Positions 8,073 through 17,225 of a stretch of DNA of 64,000 nucleotides are shown piece by piece (the first letter of the stretch is position 1; every line of letters begins with the position of its first letter). A program made the translations under genes and the position numbers. This DNA comes from Hyphomicrobium sp. CS1BSMeth3 (GTDB lineage Bacteria > Pseudomonadota > Alphaproteobacteria > Rhizobiales > Hyphomicrobiaceae), in the NCBI RefSeq assembly GCF_900117415.1, contig NZ_FPEI01000006.1, positions 2,170,001 through 2,234,000 of the forward strand. Direction: 5' to 3'. Below the pieces are notes generated by a model that was not told where the DNA came from, ran no database searches, and saw only the letters and a program-made list of their open reading frames with translations.

Positions 8073-11000
8073 CTACTCGGCGGGGACTGTCGGAGGCGCG
8101 CTCTCATTGCGTACCAATCCGGCCTGGCCTTCGCCGCCAAGGCGCCGGTGCAATCTGTCCAGCAGCAGATAGATGATCGGCGTGGTGTAGAGGGTGAGCA
8201 CCTGCGACACCAGCAGGCCGCCGATGATGGCGACGCCGAGCGGACGGCGCAACTCCGACCCCGGTCCCGTAGCCATGGCGAGGGGGACGGCGCCGAGCAG
8301 TGCCGCGAAGGTCGTCATCATGATGGGACGGAAGCGCTCTCGTGCCGCCTCGATGATGGCCTGCTCGGGCGAGAGCTTCTGGCCGCGCTCGGCCTCGAGG
8401 GCGAAATCGACCAGCATGATGCCATTCTTCTTGACGATGCCGATCAGCAGGATGATGCCGATGAAGGCGATCACCGACAGCTCCATGCCATAAAAGCGCA
8501 GCGCAATCAGCGCGCCGAGGCCCGCCGATGGCAGCGTCGAGATGATCGTGACCGGATGCGCGAGGCTCTCGTAGAGCACGCCGAGCACGATGTAGACCGC
8601 GAGCAGCGCGGCAATGATCAGCAGCACCTGCATGTTGCCCTGCTGCGCGAAGGCCTTGGCATCGCCGGCCGCCTCGGCGCGGATGCTGTCCGGCAGGTGC
8701 AGCTCGGCAATGGCCTGCTTGATGGCGGCCTGCGCCTCGTCGAGCGTCATGTCCGCGGTAAGGCCGTAGCTGATGGTGACGGCGGGAAAGGGGCCTTGGT
8801 GGTTGACCACGAGGGGCGCGAGCGTACGCGTTATGTTGACGACGCTGGTCAGCGGTATCTGCGCGTCGTCATAGCCAGGGACGAAGATGTGCTGCAGGTC
8901 CTCTGGATCCTGCTGGTAGCGCGGATCCACCTCCAGAATGACGCGATACTGGTTACGCTGGGTATAGATCACCGACACCTGGCGCTGAGCGAAGGCGTTG
9001 TTGAGCGCGTTGTTGATGTCCTGAATGCGCACGCCAAGACGCGCCGCCGCCTGCCGGTTGATGGTGAGGTTCGCCTGCAGACCGCCTTGCTCGCGATCGC
9101 TGTTGACGTCGGCCAGTCCCGGGATTGCCGCTATCCGGTCCGCGACCCTCGGCGCCCAGGTATAGAGGTCACCGGCATCGGTGCTCCACAGCGTGAACTG
9201 ATAGTCTGAATCGGCCTGCCGCGCGCCCGTGCGGATGTCCTGCGCGGCGGCCAGGAAGACACCGAGGCCCCTCACCTGCGAAAGCTCGCGGCGCAGCCGG
9301 TCGATGACGCGGGCGGTCGGCAGATTGTTCCGCTCAGCGAGCGGCTTCAGGCTGATGAACATGCGGCCGCGATTGGCCGAGGCGCTGAAGCCCGACGCGC
9401 CGACCGAGGAGCCGACATTGGCGACGGCAGGATCAGCCAGAACGATGTCGAGCGCCTGTTGCTGGAGCCTCGCCATCGTATCGAAGGACGTATCGGTGTG
9501 AGCGCGCGTCCCCGCGAAGATCAGGCCGGTATCGTCGCGCGGGAAGTAGCCCTTCGGGCTCTTGATGTAGAGGTCCGCCGTAAGCACCACCGTGGCGATC
9601 AAGGTGGCCAGCATCACCACCTTGTGGCGGATGGCGATGGTCAGCGTGACCGTGTAGATGCGCAGGGCCCAGCCGAACACCGTTTCGACGATACGGTCGA
9701 GCCAGGTGGCGTTGGGGCTCGGCGGCGAGCGCACGAAATGCGCGCAGATCATCGGCGTCACGGACAGGGAGACGACGAGGGACACGGCGATGGCAAACAC
9801 CAGCGTGACCGAGAACTCGCGCAGCAGACGCCCCATGACGTCGTTCATGAACAGCAACGGGATGAAGGCGGCAATGAGCGAGATGCTGATGGAGACGACC
9901 GTGAAGCCGATCTGCCGGGCGCCCTCCAGCGCCGCACGCATCGGCGACCAGCCCTTCTCGAGATTGCGGAACACGTTCTCGATCATGACGATGGCATCGT
10001 CGACGACGAAACCGACCGAGACAGCGAGCGCCATCAGCGTCAGGTTGTTGATCGAGAAGCCGGCGAGCCACATGGCGGCGCAGGTGCCGGCCAGTGACAG
10101 CGGCACGGTGACGCCTGCAGCGATGGTCGGCGTCGGGCGGCGCAGAAAGACGTAGACCACCACCATCACCAGCGCGATGGACAGCCCGAGCGTGATCTGC
10201 ATGTCATGAACGCTGGCCCGCAGTGTCGCCGTGCGATCGGAGAGCACGGAAAGCTCCATGCCCGCCGGCACCCACCGCTTGATCTCGGGCATCAGATCGA
10301 GAACGCGGTCGACCGTTTCGATGACGTTGGCATCGGCGCTCTTGACGATGGTGAGAAGGATCGCCGGCCGCCCGTTGAACATGGCCTGCGAACGCGAGTT
10401 GCGCGTACTTTGCTCGACAGTGGCCACGTCCTTGAGACGCACGACGGCACCGCCGGCAACCGACTTGACGATGATGCTCTCGTAGTCCTCGACGCTGCGG
10501 AGCTGGCTGTTCGCCTCCAGCGCGATGACATTGCGGTCGCCGTCGATGATCCCGAGCGGAGCAACGGCGTTGGCGCGCGTGATCGCCAAACGCACAGCCT
10601 CGATGCTCATGTTCATGGCTGCGAGCTGGCGGGGATTGACGCGGATGCGGATGGCGGGCTGCTCGGCACCGGCGATGGTCACCTCGGCCACGCCGTCGAT
10701 CTGCGAGATGCGCTGCGCGATGACGGTGTCAGCGGCATCGTACATGTCGCTCGCCGCGATGGTCTGCGATGTGAGCGCGAGGATCAGGATCGGCGCCGCG
10801 GCCGGGTTCGACTTTCGGAATCTGGGCAGCGAGGGCATGTCGGCCGGCAGCTCGGCAGCGGCCGCGTTGATGGCGGCCTGCACGTCCTGGGCTGCGCCCT
10901 CGATGCTGCGGTTGAGCGCGAACTGGATGGCGATGCGCGTGCTGCCGAGCGCGTTCGTCGAGGTGATCTCGGTAACGCCGGGGATCTCACCGAGCCGCCG

Positions 11001-11204
11001 CTCGAGCGGCGCGGCCACGCGTGCCGCCATGGTCTCGGGATCGGCCCCCGGCAGGCTGGCAGTGACGCGAATGGTCGGGAACTCGACCGAGGGCATGCTC
11101 GCGACAGGGAGGAAGCGATAGGCCACGCAGCCGAGCAGCACCAGCCCGATCGCAAGGAGGATGGTGCCGATCGGCCGCTCGATGAAGGGCTGGGAGAAGT
11201 TCAT
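8073..11204 (-). CDS. mdtC: RND multidrug efflux transporter, second inner-membrane subunit (MdtC-like)
   Basis: A 1043-residue proton-driven pump of the HAE1/AcrB superfamily. It starts with the usual NFSQPFIERPIGTILLAIGLVLLG helix and shows two sets of membrane segments flanking two large periplasmic domains. The TM4 region (SVGFVVDDAIVMIENVFRN) has the adjacent aspartates of the proton relay. It is encoded 7 bases after a second RND gene, the arrangement of MdtB-MdtC heterotrimers, which export bile salts, novobiocin and similar compounds in enterobacteria. The substrates here are unknown. The protein should work with the fusion protein encoded upstream and a TolC-like outer-membrane channel, which is not encoded nearby. 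Confidence 0.92.
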   Translation of the reverse strand: MNFSQPFIERPIGTILLAIGLVLLGCVAYRFLPVASMPSVEFPTIRVTASLPGADPETMAARVAAPLERRLGEIPGVTEITSTNALGSTRIAIQFALNRSIEGAAQDVQAAINAAAAELPADMPSLPRFRKSNPAAAPILILALTSQTIAASDMYDAADTVIAQRISQIDGVAEVTIAGAEQPAIRIRVNPRQLAAMNMSIEAVRLAITRANAVAPLGIIDGDRNVIALEANSQLRSVEDYESIIVKSVAGGAVVRLKDVATVEQSTRNSRSQAMFNGRPAILLTIVKSADANVIETVDRVLDLMPEIKRWVPAGMELSVLSDRTATLRASVHDMQITLGLSIALVMVVVYVFLRRPTPTIAAGVTVPLSLAGTCAAMWLAGFSINNLTLMALAVSVGFVVDDAIVMIENVFRNLEKGWSPMRAALEGARQIGFTVVSISISLIAAFIPLLFMNDVMGRLLREFSVTLVFAIAVSLVVSLSVTPMICAHFVRSPPSPNATWLDRIVETVFGWALRIYTVTLTIAIRHKVVMLATLIATVVLTADLYIKSPKGYFPRDDTGLIFAGTRAHTDTSFDTMARLQQQALDIVLADPAVANVGSSVGASGFSASANRGRMFISLKPLAERNNLPTARVIDRLRRELSQVRGLGVFLAAAQDIRTGARQADSDYQFTLWSTDAGDLYTWAPRVADRIAAIPGLADVNSDREQGGLQANLTINRQAAARLGVRIQDINNALNNAFAQRQVSVIYTQRNQYRVILEVDPRYQQDPEDLQHIFVPGYDDAQIPLTSVVNITRTLAPLVVNHQGPFPAVTISYGLTADMTLDEAQAAIKQAIAELHLPDSIRAEAAGDAKAFAQQGNMQVLLIIAALLAVYIVLGVLYESLAHPVTIISTLPSAGLGALIALRFYGMELSVIAFIGIILLIGIVKKNGIMLVDFALEAERGQKLSPEQAIIEAARERFRPIMMTTFAALLGAVPLAMATGPGSELRRPLGVAIIGGLLVSQVLTLYTTPIIYLLLDRLHRRLGGEGQAGLVRNESAPPTVPAE

Positions 11205-11211
11205 CGCCTTC

Positions 11212-14200
11212 TCACTCCGTCGGCTGACGCGACAGCGGCACCGGCTCCTCGGGTACGTGGAATGCTCCGTTCGAGCCGGGCGCGAGGCGGACGCGCACGC
11301 GCTCCATGGCGAGGTAGATCACGGGCGTTGTGTAGAGGGTCAACAACTGGCTCAGCAGCAAGCCGCCGATGATGGAGACGCCGAGCGGGTTCCTGAGCTC
11401 CGAGCCGGTTCCGCTCTCGATCGCCAGCGGCAATGCGCCGAACAGCGCCGCGAGCGTGGTCATCATGATCGGCCGGAAGCGAAGCAGACACGCCTGCACG
11501 ATCGCTTCGCGCGGGCTCATGCCCTGCTCACGCTCGGCCTCCAACGCGAAGTCGATCATCATGATCGCGTTCTTCTTGACGATGCCCATCAACAGAATGA
11601 TGCCGATGAGCGCCACCAGCGAGAGGTCCATGCCGCATAGCATCAGCGCGAGCAGGGCGCCGATGCCGGCTGACGGCAGCGTGGTGAGAATGGTGAAGGG
11701 GTGGACGAAGCTCTCGTAGAGCACGCCGAGCACGATGTAGATGGTGATGACGGCAGCGAGGATCAGCCAGGGCTGGCCAGCGAGCGAGCGGGTGAACTCG
11801 TCGGCATCGCCCGAGAAGGTGCCTGTCACCGACGAAGGCATGCCGATCTCCTGGCCGGCCGTTTGGACCGCATGGACGGCATCCCCGAGGGAAGCGCCCG
11901 GCGCCAGGTTGAAGCTGATGGTGACGGAGGGGAACTGGTCCTGGTGGTTGATGACGAGCGGCGCGGTGTGACGCTCGATCCTCGCCACGGCGCTCAAGGG
12001 CACCTGGGCGCCGCCGGCGCCGGGCACGTACACTTTGGTCAGGGCTCCGGCATCGCCCTGATATTGCGGCATGGCTTCGAGCACGACGCGATACTGATTG
12101 GCCTGGGCATAGATGGTCGAGATCTGGCGCTGACCAAAGGCGTCGTTCAGGGCATCGTTGACCGCCTGCATCGAGACGCCGAGCCGGCTCGCGGTCTCGC
12201 GGTCGACGTTGACGAGGGCACGCAGGCCGCCGTCCTGCGCCTCGGACACGACCTCGCGCAACGCCGGTGAATTGCGCAGTTTGTCGGCGAGCTTCGCCGA
12301 CCAGAGGGCGACATCGTCGGCGTCGCTGCCGACCAGGGTGTACTGGTACTGGGCGCGGCTGGTGCGCGTGCTGATCTGGATGTCCGGCACGGGCTGGAAG
12401 TAGAGGATCACTCCCGGGATCCGCGCCACCTTGGTTTGCAGTCGCGCGACAATCTCGTCGGCCGTTGCCTGACGACCGTCGCGCGGCTTCAGGACAATCT
12501 TGAGATGGCCGGCGTTGGGCGTCGGATTGATGGCGCTGACGCCGATCACGCTGACCACGCCTTCCACGTCCGGATCGGTGCGCAACTCGGCCGCGACCTT
12601 GGCCTGCAGACGCTCCATCTCGGCGAAGGACACCTCAGGGCCGGCTTCCAGCACGGCGTTGACGAGGCCGGTATCCTGGGGTGGCAGGAAGCCCTTCGGC
12701 ACGATCACGTAGAGACCAATGGTGATGACAAGGGTGGCGACGGTGGTCAGGAGCGTTGCGGTCTCGTGGCGGAGCACCCATTCCAGGCTGCGGTGGTAGC
12801 CTCCGAGCACCCACTCGATCATGCGGTTGAAGGCGCGCGCGATGGCTCCCCCGTCGCCGTTTTCCGTATGACGCAGCATCCGCGAGCACATCATGGGCGT
12901 GAGCGTCAGCGAGACCACGGCGGAGAGCACCACCGCAATGGTGAGCGTCAGCGCGAACTCGCGGAACATGCGGCCGACGAGGCCGGTCATGAACAAGAGC
13001 GGGATGAACACCGCGATCAGGGACAACGTCAGCGAGATCACGGTGAAGCCGATCTCGCGCGCGCCCTGCAATGCCGCCTCGATCGGACGCAATCCGCGCT
13101 CGAGGTGACGGACGATGTTCTCGATCATCACGATCACATCGTCGACGACAAAGCCGGTGCCGATGGTCAGCGCCATCAGCGACAGGTTGTTGAGGCTGAA
13201 GCCGCAGAACCACATCACGCCGAACGTCGCAACCAGTGAGAGCGGCAGCGCGACGCCCGCAATGATGGTGGCGCGCAGGCTGCGGAGGAACATGAATACG
13301 ACGAGCACCACCAGCGCCACGCTGAGCACCAGGGTGAACTGCACGTCGTGCACGGAGGCGCGTATCGTACCGGTGCGGTCGGTCACTACAGTCAGCTCGG
13401 CGCCGCTCGGGATGGTGCGCTGCAGCCGCGGCAGCTCGGCGCGAATGCGTTGCACCGTCTCGATCACGTTGGCGCCGGGCTGGCGGTACACGTCGATGAT
13501 GACGGCGGGCACATTCTTGTACCAGCCGCCGACTTTGGTGTTCTCGAGGCTCTCGACGACCTCGGCCACGTCGCTCACCACGATGGGCGCGTTATTGCGA
13601 TAGGTGACGATGACAGAGCGATAGGCTTCCGCGCTGGTGATCTGGTCGTTGGCGGCAATGGTGTAGGACTGGTGGGGGCCGTCGATCGAGCCCTTGGGAC
13701 CGGACACGTTGGCGGCGACGATGGCGGTACGCAGGTCCGCCATGCTGAGCCCGTAGGCCGCCAGCCGCGCCAGATCCGCCCGGATGCGCACGGCGGGCTT
13801 GATGCCGCCCTCGACCGACACGTGGCCGATGCCGGGCACCGAGCTCAGACGCTGGGTCATCAGCGTGTCGGCGAGGTCGCTCAAGGCCCGTAGCGGGATG
13901 TTGGGCGAGGTCAGCGCCAGCGTCATGATCGGCGCGTCGGCCGGGTTCACCTTCGAGTAGGTCGGCGGATAGGGCAGGTTGCGGGGCAGAGTGGAGCCCG
14001 CCGCGTTGATGGCGGACTGCACGTCCTGAGCAGCAGCGTCGATGTCGCGCGTGAGCTGGAACTGCAGCGTGATCTGGCTGATGCCGTAAGAGGAGGACGA
14101 GGTCATGGTGGCGAGCGCGGGGATCTGCCCGAGCTGCCGCTCGAGAGGCGCCGTCACCAGGTTGGCCGTGGTTTCCGGATTGGCGCCCGGGAGCTGCGTC

Positions 14201-14343
14201 GTCACCTGGATGGTGGGAAAATCGACTTGCGGCAGGGAGGCCACCGGCAGCAGCCAGTAGCCGAGCGCGCCGCCGAGCGCTACCGCAAAGCCGAGCAGCG
14301 AGGTCGCGATCGGACGCCGGATGAAGGGGGATGACACGCTCAT
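11212..14343 (-). CDS. mdtB: RND multidrug efflux transporter, first inner-membrane subunit (MdtB-like)
   Basis: A 1043-residue HAE1-family RND pump, the same length as its neighbour but clearly diverged from it. It opens SVSSPFIRRPIATSLLGFAVALGG and contains the TM4 charged pair in GTGFVVDDVIVMIENIVRH. Its ATG overlaps the stop of the membrane-fusion gene by four bases (14340-14343), so the two are translationally coupled. Position in the operon (A-B-C order) is the reason for the MdtB label. A heteromeric pump with the MdtC-like subunit is expected from the E. coli model; B/C stoichiometry cannot be read from sequence. Confidence 0.92.
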   Translation of the reverse strand: MSVSSPFIRRPIATSLLGFAVALGGALGYWLLPVASLPQVDFPTIQVTTQLPGANPETTANLVTAPLERQLGQIPALATMTSSSSYGISQITLQFQLTRDIDAAAQDVQSAINAAGSTLPRNLPYPPTYSKVNPADAPIMTLALTSPNIPLRALSDLADTLMTQRLSSVPGIGHVSVEGGIKPAVRIRADLARLAAYGLSMADLRTAIVAANVSGPKGSIDGPHQSYTIAANDQITSAEAYRSVIVTYRNNAPIVVSDVAEVVESLENTKVGGWYKNVPAVIIDVYRQPGANVIETVQRIRAELPRLQRTIPSGAELTVVTDRTGTIRASVHDVQFTLVLSVALVVLVVFMFLRSLRATIIAGVALPLSLVATFGVMWFCGFSLNNLSLMALTIGTGFVVDDVIVMIENIVRHLERGLRPIEAALQGAREIGFTVISLTLSLIAVFIPLLFMTGLVGRMFREFALTLTIAVVLSAVVSLTLTPMMCSRMLRHTENGDGGAIARAFNRMIEWVLGGYHRSLEWVLRHETATLLTTVATLVITIGLYVIVPKGFLPPQDTGLVNAVLEAGPEVSFAEMERLQAKVAAELRTDPDVEGVVSVIGVSAINPTPNAGHLKIVLKPRDGRQATADEIVARLQTKVARIPGVILYFQPVPDIQISTRTSRAQYQYTLVGSDADDVALWSAKLADKLRNSPALREVVSEAQDGGLRALVNVDRETASRLGVSMQAVNDALNDAFGQRQISTIYAQANQYRVVLEAMPQYQGDAGALTKVYVPGAGGAQVPLSAVARIERHTAPLVINHQDQFPSVTISFNLAPGASLGDAVHAVQTAGQEIGMPSSVTGTFSGDADEFTRSLAGQPWLILAAVITIYIVLGVLYESFVHPFTILTTLPSAGIGALLALMLCGMDLSLVALIGIILLMGIVKKNAIMMIDFALEAEREQGMSPREAIVQACLLRFRPIMMTTLAALFGALPLAIESGTGSELRNPLGVSIIGGLLLSQLLTLYTTPVIYLAMERVRVRLAPGSNGAFHVPEEPVPLSRQPTE

Positions 14344-15722
14344 TGAAGGACCGTGTTATCCGCCTTGCGTTGGCTCCTGCCGGCCGCGAGCGCGGCGGCC
14401 TTGCACGTATCCGAGAGCTGCCCGGCATTGGCTCGCAAGCAGCCGCGAATGCCTTGCCGCTCGACGCCAGGACAGAGCTTCTGCACATCAGCGGCACAGG
14501 CGGTCGCGACGACGTTGCGCGGATCGGTCTTGGCCTCGGGCTTCGCGCTGATCGGCGCGGGGCTGCCCGGCGTCTCGGGTGCGCTGACGTCGACGCGTGC
14601 GCCGTCCTTGAGGCGGGCAAACCCGGTCGTGACGATACGGTCGCCGGCGGCAACACCCGTGGCAACCACCGCTTCGCTCTCGTTCTGCATGGTCAGCGCC
14701 ACGGGCTTGAGCGCCACCTTCTCATCGGCCTCCACGACATAGACGAACGTGCCGTTGGGGCCGCGCTGAACTGCCGGAGTAGGAACGACCACGACCCGCT
14801 CGAGCGTGTCGATCAGGATGCGCACGTTGACGAACTGGCCGGGCCAGATCTGCAGGTTCGCGTTGGGAAACTCTGCCTTCATGCGGATGGTGCCGGTGGC
14901 CGAGTCGACCTGGTTGTCGATCACCTGCAGTGTGCCGTGGTCGAGCACGACCTGGTTGTTGGAATCGAGCGCATCCACGCTGAGGACCCTGCTGGCGAGC
15001 GCCTTGTTGACCTGAGCGAGCTGCTGCTGCGGCAGGGTGAACAGCACCGAGATCGGCCGCACCTCCGTGATCATGACGATACCGGCATCGGCCGCGCGCA
15101 CGAGGTTGCCCTGGTCCACCATGCGAATGCCGGTGCGCCCGTCGATGGGAGAGATGATGGTGGTGTAGTCCAGGTAGGCGCGGGCGTTGGCGATCGCCGC
15201 ATCGTCCTGCTTGAGCTGAGCGGTGAACTGAGCAACCAGCGCGTTTTGCGTATCGATGGTCTTTTGCGCCACGACGTTGCCCCCGAGCTGGGAATAGCGC
15301 TCGAGGTCGCGCTTGGCATTCTCGAGCTGGACCTCATCGAGAGCCTTCTTGGCGATCGCCTGGTCGAGCTGCGCCTGATACGTCGCGGGGTCAATCTTGG
15401 CCAGCACGTCGCCCTTCCTGACCTCCTGGCCCTCCTTGAAATTGATGCTCAGGATGCGGCCATCGACCTGCGGCCGCACGACGACTGAATTGCGCGCCTT
15501 GGCGGTGCCCACGCCATGGAGATAAACCGGAACATTATCCAGTCGAGCCGACGCTGCGAGCACCGGCACCGTGCTGATCCCGCCCCCCATGCGACGTGCG
15601 CCGCTCATTTTTTCCTGAACGGCCGGCAGGGTAGTCACATAAAAGACGCCACCTCCGATTGCGCACACAATGGCAACCGCCAGCAATCGCTTGAGCAGCT
15701 TCAACACCTTGAATCCTTTCAC
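14340..15722 (-). CDS. mdtA: Efflux membrane-fusion protein (MdtA-like) with C-terminal cysteine-rich repeat
   Basis: A 460-residue periplasmic adaptor linking the RND pump to an outer-membrane channel. Residues about 10-33 form a membrane anchor or signal helix. The barrel-sandwich (lipoyl-like) halves flank a coiled-coil hairpin near residues 100-180, followed by beta-barrel segments (SVLFTLPQQQL and FPNANLQIWPGQFVNVRI). Beyond the usual end of MdtA (about residue 390) a Pro/Lys-rich linker leads to an extra segment of about 40 residues with C409, C417, C428 and C440, resembling the cysteine-rich repeat of Golgi GLG1 (Cys_rich_FGFR). That appendage is rare for this family. It is the first gene of the efflux operon. 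Confidence 0.88.
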   Translation of the reverse strand: MKGFKVLKLLKRLLAVAIVCAIGGGVFYVTTLPAVQEKMSGARRMGGGISTVPVLAASARLDNVPVYLHGVGTAKARNSVVVRPQVDGRILSINFKEGQEVRKGDVLAKIDPATYQAQLDQAIAKKALDEVQLENAKRDLERYSQLGGNVVAQKTIDTQNALVAQFTAQLKQDDAAIANARAYLDYTTIISPIDGRTGIRMVDQGNLVRAADAGIVMITEVRPISVLFTLPQQQLAQVNKALASRVLSVDALDSNNQVVLDHGTLQVIDNQVDSATGTIRMKAEFPNANLQIWPGQFVNVRILIDTLERVVVVPTPAVQRGPNGTFVYVVEADEKVALKPVALTMQNESEAVVATGVAAGDRIVTTGFARLKDGARVDVSAPETPGSPAPISAKPEAKTDPRNVVATACAADVQKLCPGVERQGIRGCLRANAGQLSDTCKAAALAAGRSQRKADNTVLQ

Positions 15723-16039
15723 AGATGGCCGGCCGGCTTAGTGCGATCCGTAGGATAGCGCCGCTGGAGCTGGCGGAGCATAGCCTCGGGACCGCAAAGA
15801 GATATAACGCGCCAGCCGGAACAAACCGTCGCGGCGCATCTCCGGTACGCCCTCCCCCTCGTTCACATTCAATGTCCGGTTACAACCCCGGCCGGCATCA
15901 TGCTCGGGCTCGCGCGCTATTGATGCGGGGGGGTGAAAAGTGGCGGCACCGAGATGCCTTTATGATGGCGCGGCTCGCCGGGCCAACAGACTGGAGCGTC
16001 CCCCCCGCGGGGCATCCTGATAGGGATGGCTATAAGATG
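15723..16039. other. Intergenic region between divergent efflux and rpiR operons
   Basis: This stretch separates the first codon of mdtA on the minus strand from the rpiR leader on the plus strand, so it must hold the efflux promoter. I see no open frame with protein-like composition in it. A TATAAG at 16031-16036 could be a -10 element for rpiR, but no good -35 stands at the right distance. I found no clear operator for the efflux operon. Confidence 0.4.
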
Positions 16040-16078
16040 CTCTCACCGTATATATGAGTGAGAGTGAGCTTGTCTCAT
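16040..16078 (+). promoter_or_regulatory. Palindromic candidate operator upstream of rpiR
   Basis: Two overlapping symmetries are visible. CTCTCAC (16040-16046) is inverted as GTGAGAG (16058-16064), and GTGAG (16064-16068) is inverted as CTCAT (16074-16078) with a five-base gap. The second layout, GTGAG-N5-CTCAY, recurs before the downstream importer operon at 17127-17141. A role as binding site for the RpiR protein is inferred from this recurrence. Confidence 0.45.
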
Positions 16079-16124
16079 TTCCGGCCATCTCCCATTTTTG
16101 CAAATCCGATCGGGGATTCGCAGC

Positions 16125-17003
16125 ATGAGCCAAACCAGCGCGGGCGTCGAAAACCAGGCAGCCGGCCGCTTGCTCGCCCGGCTGCGCCATCTACAGGCGG
16201 ACCTGCCGCCGACAGCCCGACGCATCGCCTCCTATATCGACACGCATGCGGAAGAGATCATCCGCATGTCGATCACCGAGCTTGCCGACCAGGTGGAGGC
16301 GAGCGAGGGCAGTATCGTGAGCCTGTGCCGCCGGCTCGGCGCAAGCGGCTTCCAGGAGCTCAAGATCCTGATCGCCAGGGAACTCGTCGAGCCGATGCAG
16401 TTCATCCAGGAAGATCTGCACGAGGGCGACAGCATCAGCGAGGTCAGCGGCCGCATCTTCGCGGCGCACGCCAACTCCCTTGCAGACACCCGCAAGCTGC
16501 TGTCGACAGAGGCGCTCGGCCAGGCGGTGGAACTCATCCGTGCCGCGGCGCGCATCGACGTCTACGGCATCGGCAGCTCGGGCCCGATCGCAGTCGACCT
16601 CGCCTACCGACTCATGCAGCTCGGACTTCGAGCAGCGGCGACCATCGATTCACACATGCAGGCGGTCAATGCCGCCATGTCCGGGCCGGATGTCACCGTG
16701 GTCACCGTCTCGCACTCCGGGAGCACAGTCGAAACCGTGCTGGCGACACGGCTAGCAAAGGAGGCGGGTGCCAAAGTGATCGGCATCACGCGTCTCGGCA
16801 GATCCCCGCTGCAGCGCTACTGCGACGTGGTGCTGCATACCGTCGCCAACGAGACGCGCTACCGCCCCGAGGCCATGAGCAGCCGCGTCGCGCAACTCGC
16901 AATCGTGGATACGCTGGTGAGCTGCTGCGCCCTCGCGGATCCGGAGCGGTCCGTCGCCAAGCTGCAGCTCAGCGCGCGCGTCATCGCCGAGAAAAGATAT
17001 TGA
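16125..17003 (+). CDS. MurR/RpiR-family transcriptional regulator with SIS domain
   Basis: A 292-residue regulator. Residues about 10-85 are the RpiR helix-turn-helix (LPPTARRIASYI, then SITELADQVEASEGSIVSLCRRLGASGFQELKI). Residues about 120-260 form a SIS domain (IDVYGIGSSGPIAVDLAYRLMQLG), which in this family binds phosphosugars. The ATG at 16125 was preferred over an upstream TTG (16098) because GGGGA stands eight bases before it. It precedes the phosphoesterase and Ugp-like importer, which it probably represses or activates according to a phosphorylated intermediate. Matching palindromes lie before this gene and before that operon. Confidence 0.9.
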   Translation: MSQTSAGVENQAAGRLLARLRHLQADLPPTARRIASYIDTHAEEIIRMSITELADQVEASEGSIVSLCRRLGASGFQELKILIARELVEPMQFIQEDLHEGDSISEVSGRIFAAHANSLADTRKLLSTEALGQAVELIRAAARIDVYGIGSSGPIAVDLAYRLMQLGLRAAATIDSHMQAVNAAMSGPDVTVVTVSHSGSTVETVLATRLAKEAGAKVIGITRLGRSPLQRYCDVVLHTVANETRYRPEAMSSRVAQLAIVDTLVSCCALADPERSVAKLQLSARVIAEKRY

Positions 17004-17126
17004 GCAGCGAGCTCGCGAGCGCCGGGCCGGAGAGAATGTCGACGCCCCTCGTCGGTGAGGCTTGGCGAGGCCGAGGCAGGGCGCGACAAGGGTGGCTATC
17101 GGCGCGCGCCGTCCGACACGAGTCGC

Positions 17127-17172
17127 GTGAGACAATCTCACTGTATCTCCTAAGAATATTGAAATAAATTCA
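17127..17172 (+). promoter_or_regulatory. Candidate RpiR operator upstream of the phosphoesterase-importer operon
   Basis: GTGAGA-CAA-TCTCAC at 17127-17141 is a perfect palindrome that repeats the GTGAG-N5-CTCAY layout found before rpiR. An AT-rich near-palindrome, TGAAATAAATTCA (17160-17172), follows and resembles operators known for some RpiR proteins. The first codon of the operon is about 54 bases farther on. No confident -35/-10 pair could be assigned. Confidence 0.45.
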
Positions 17173-17225
17173 TTAGACTGTCACACGTCGCCCCTACGTT
17201 GCAGCGCAGAAAGCGCGAGGGGCAG

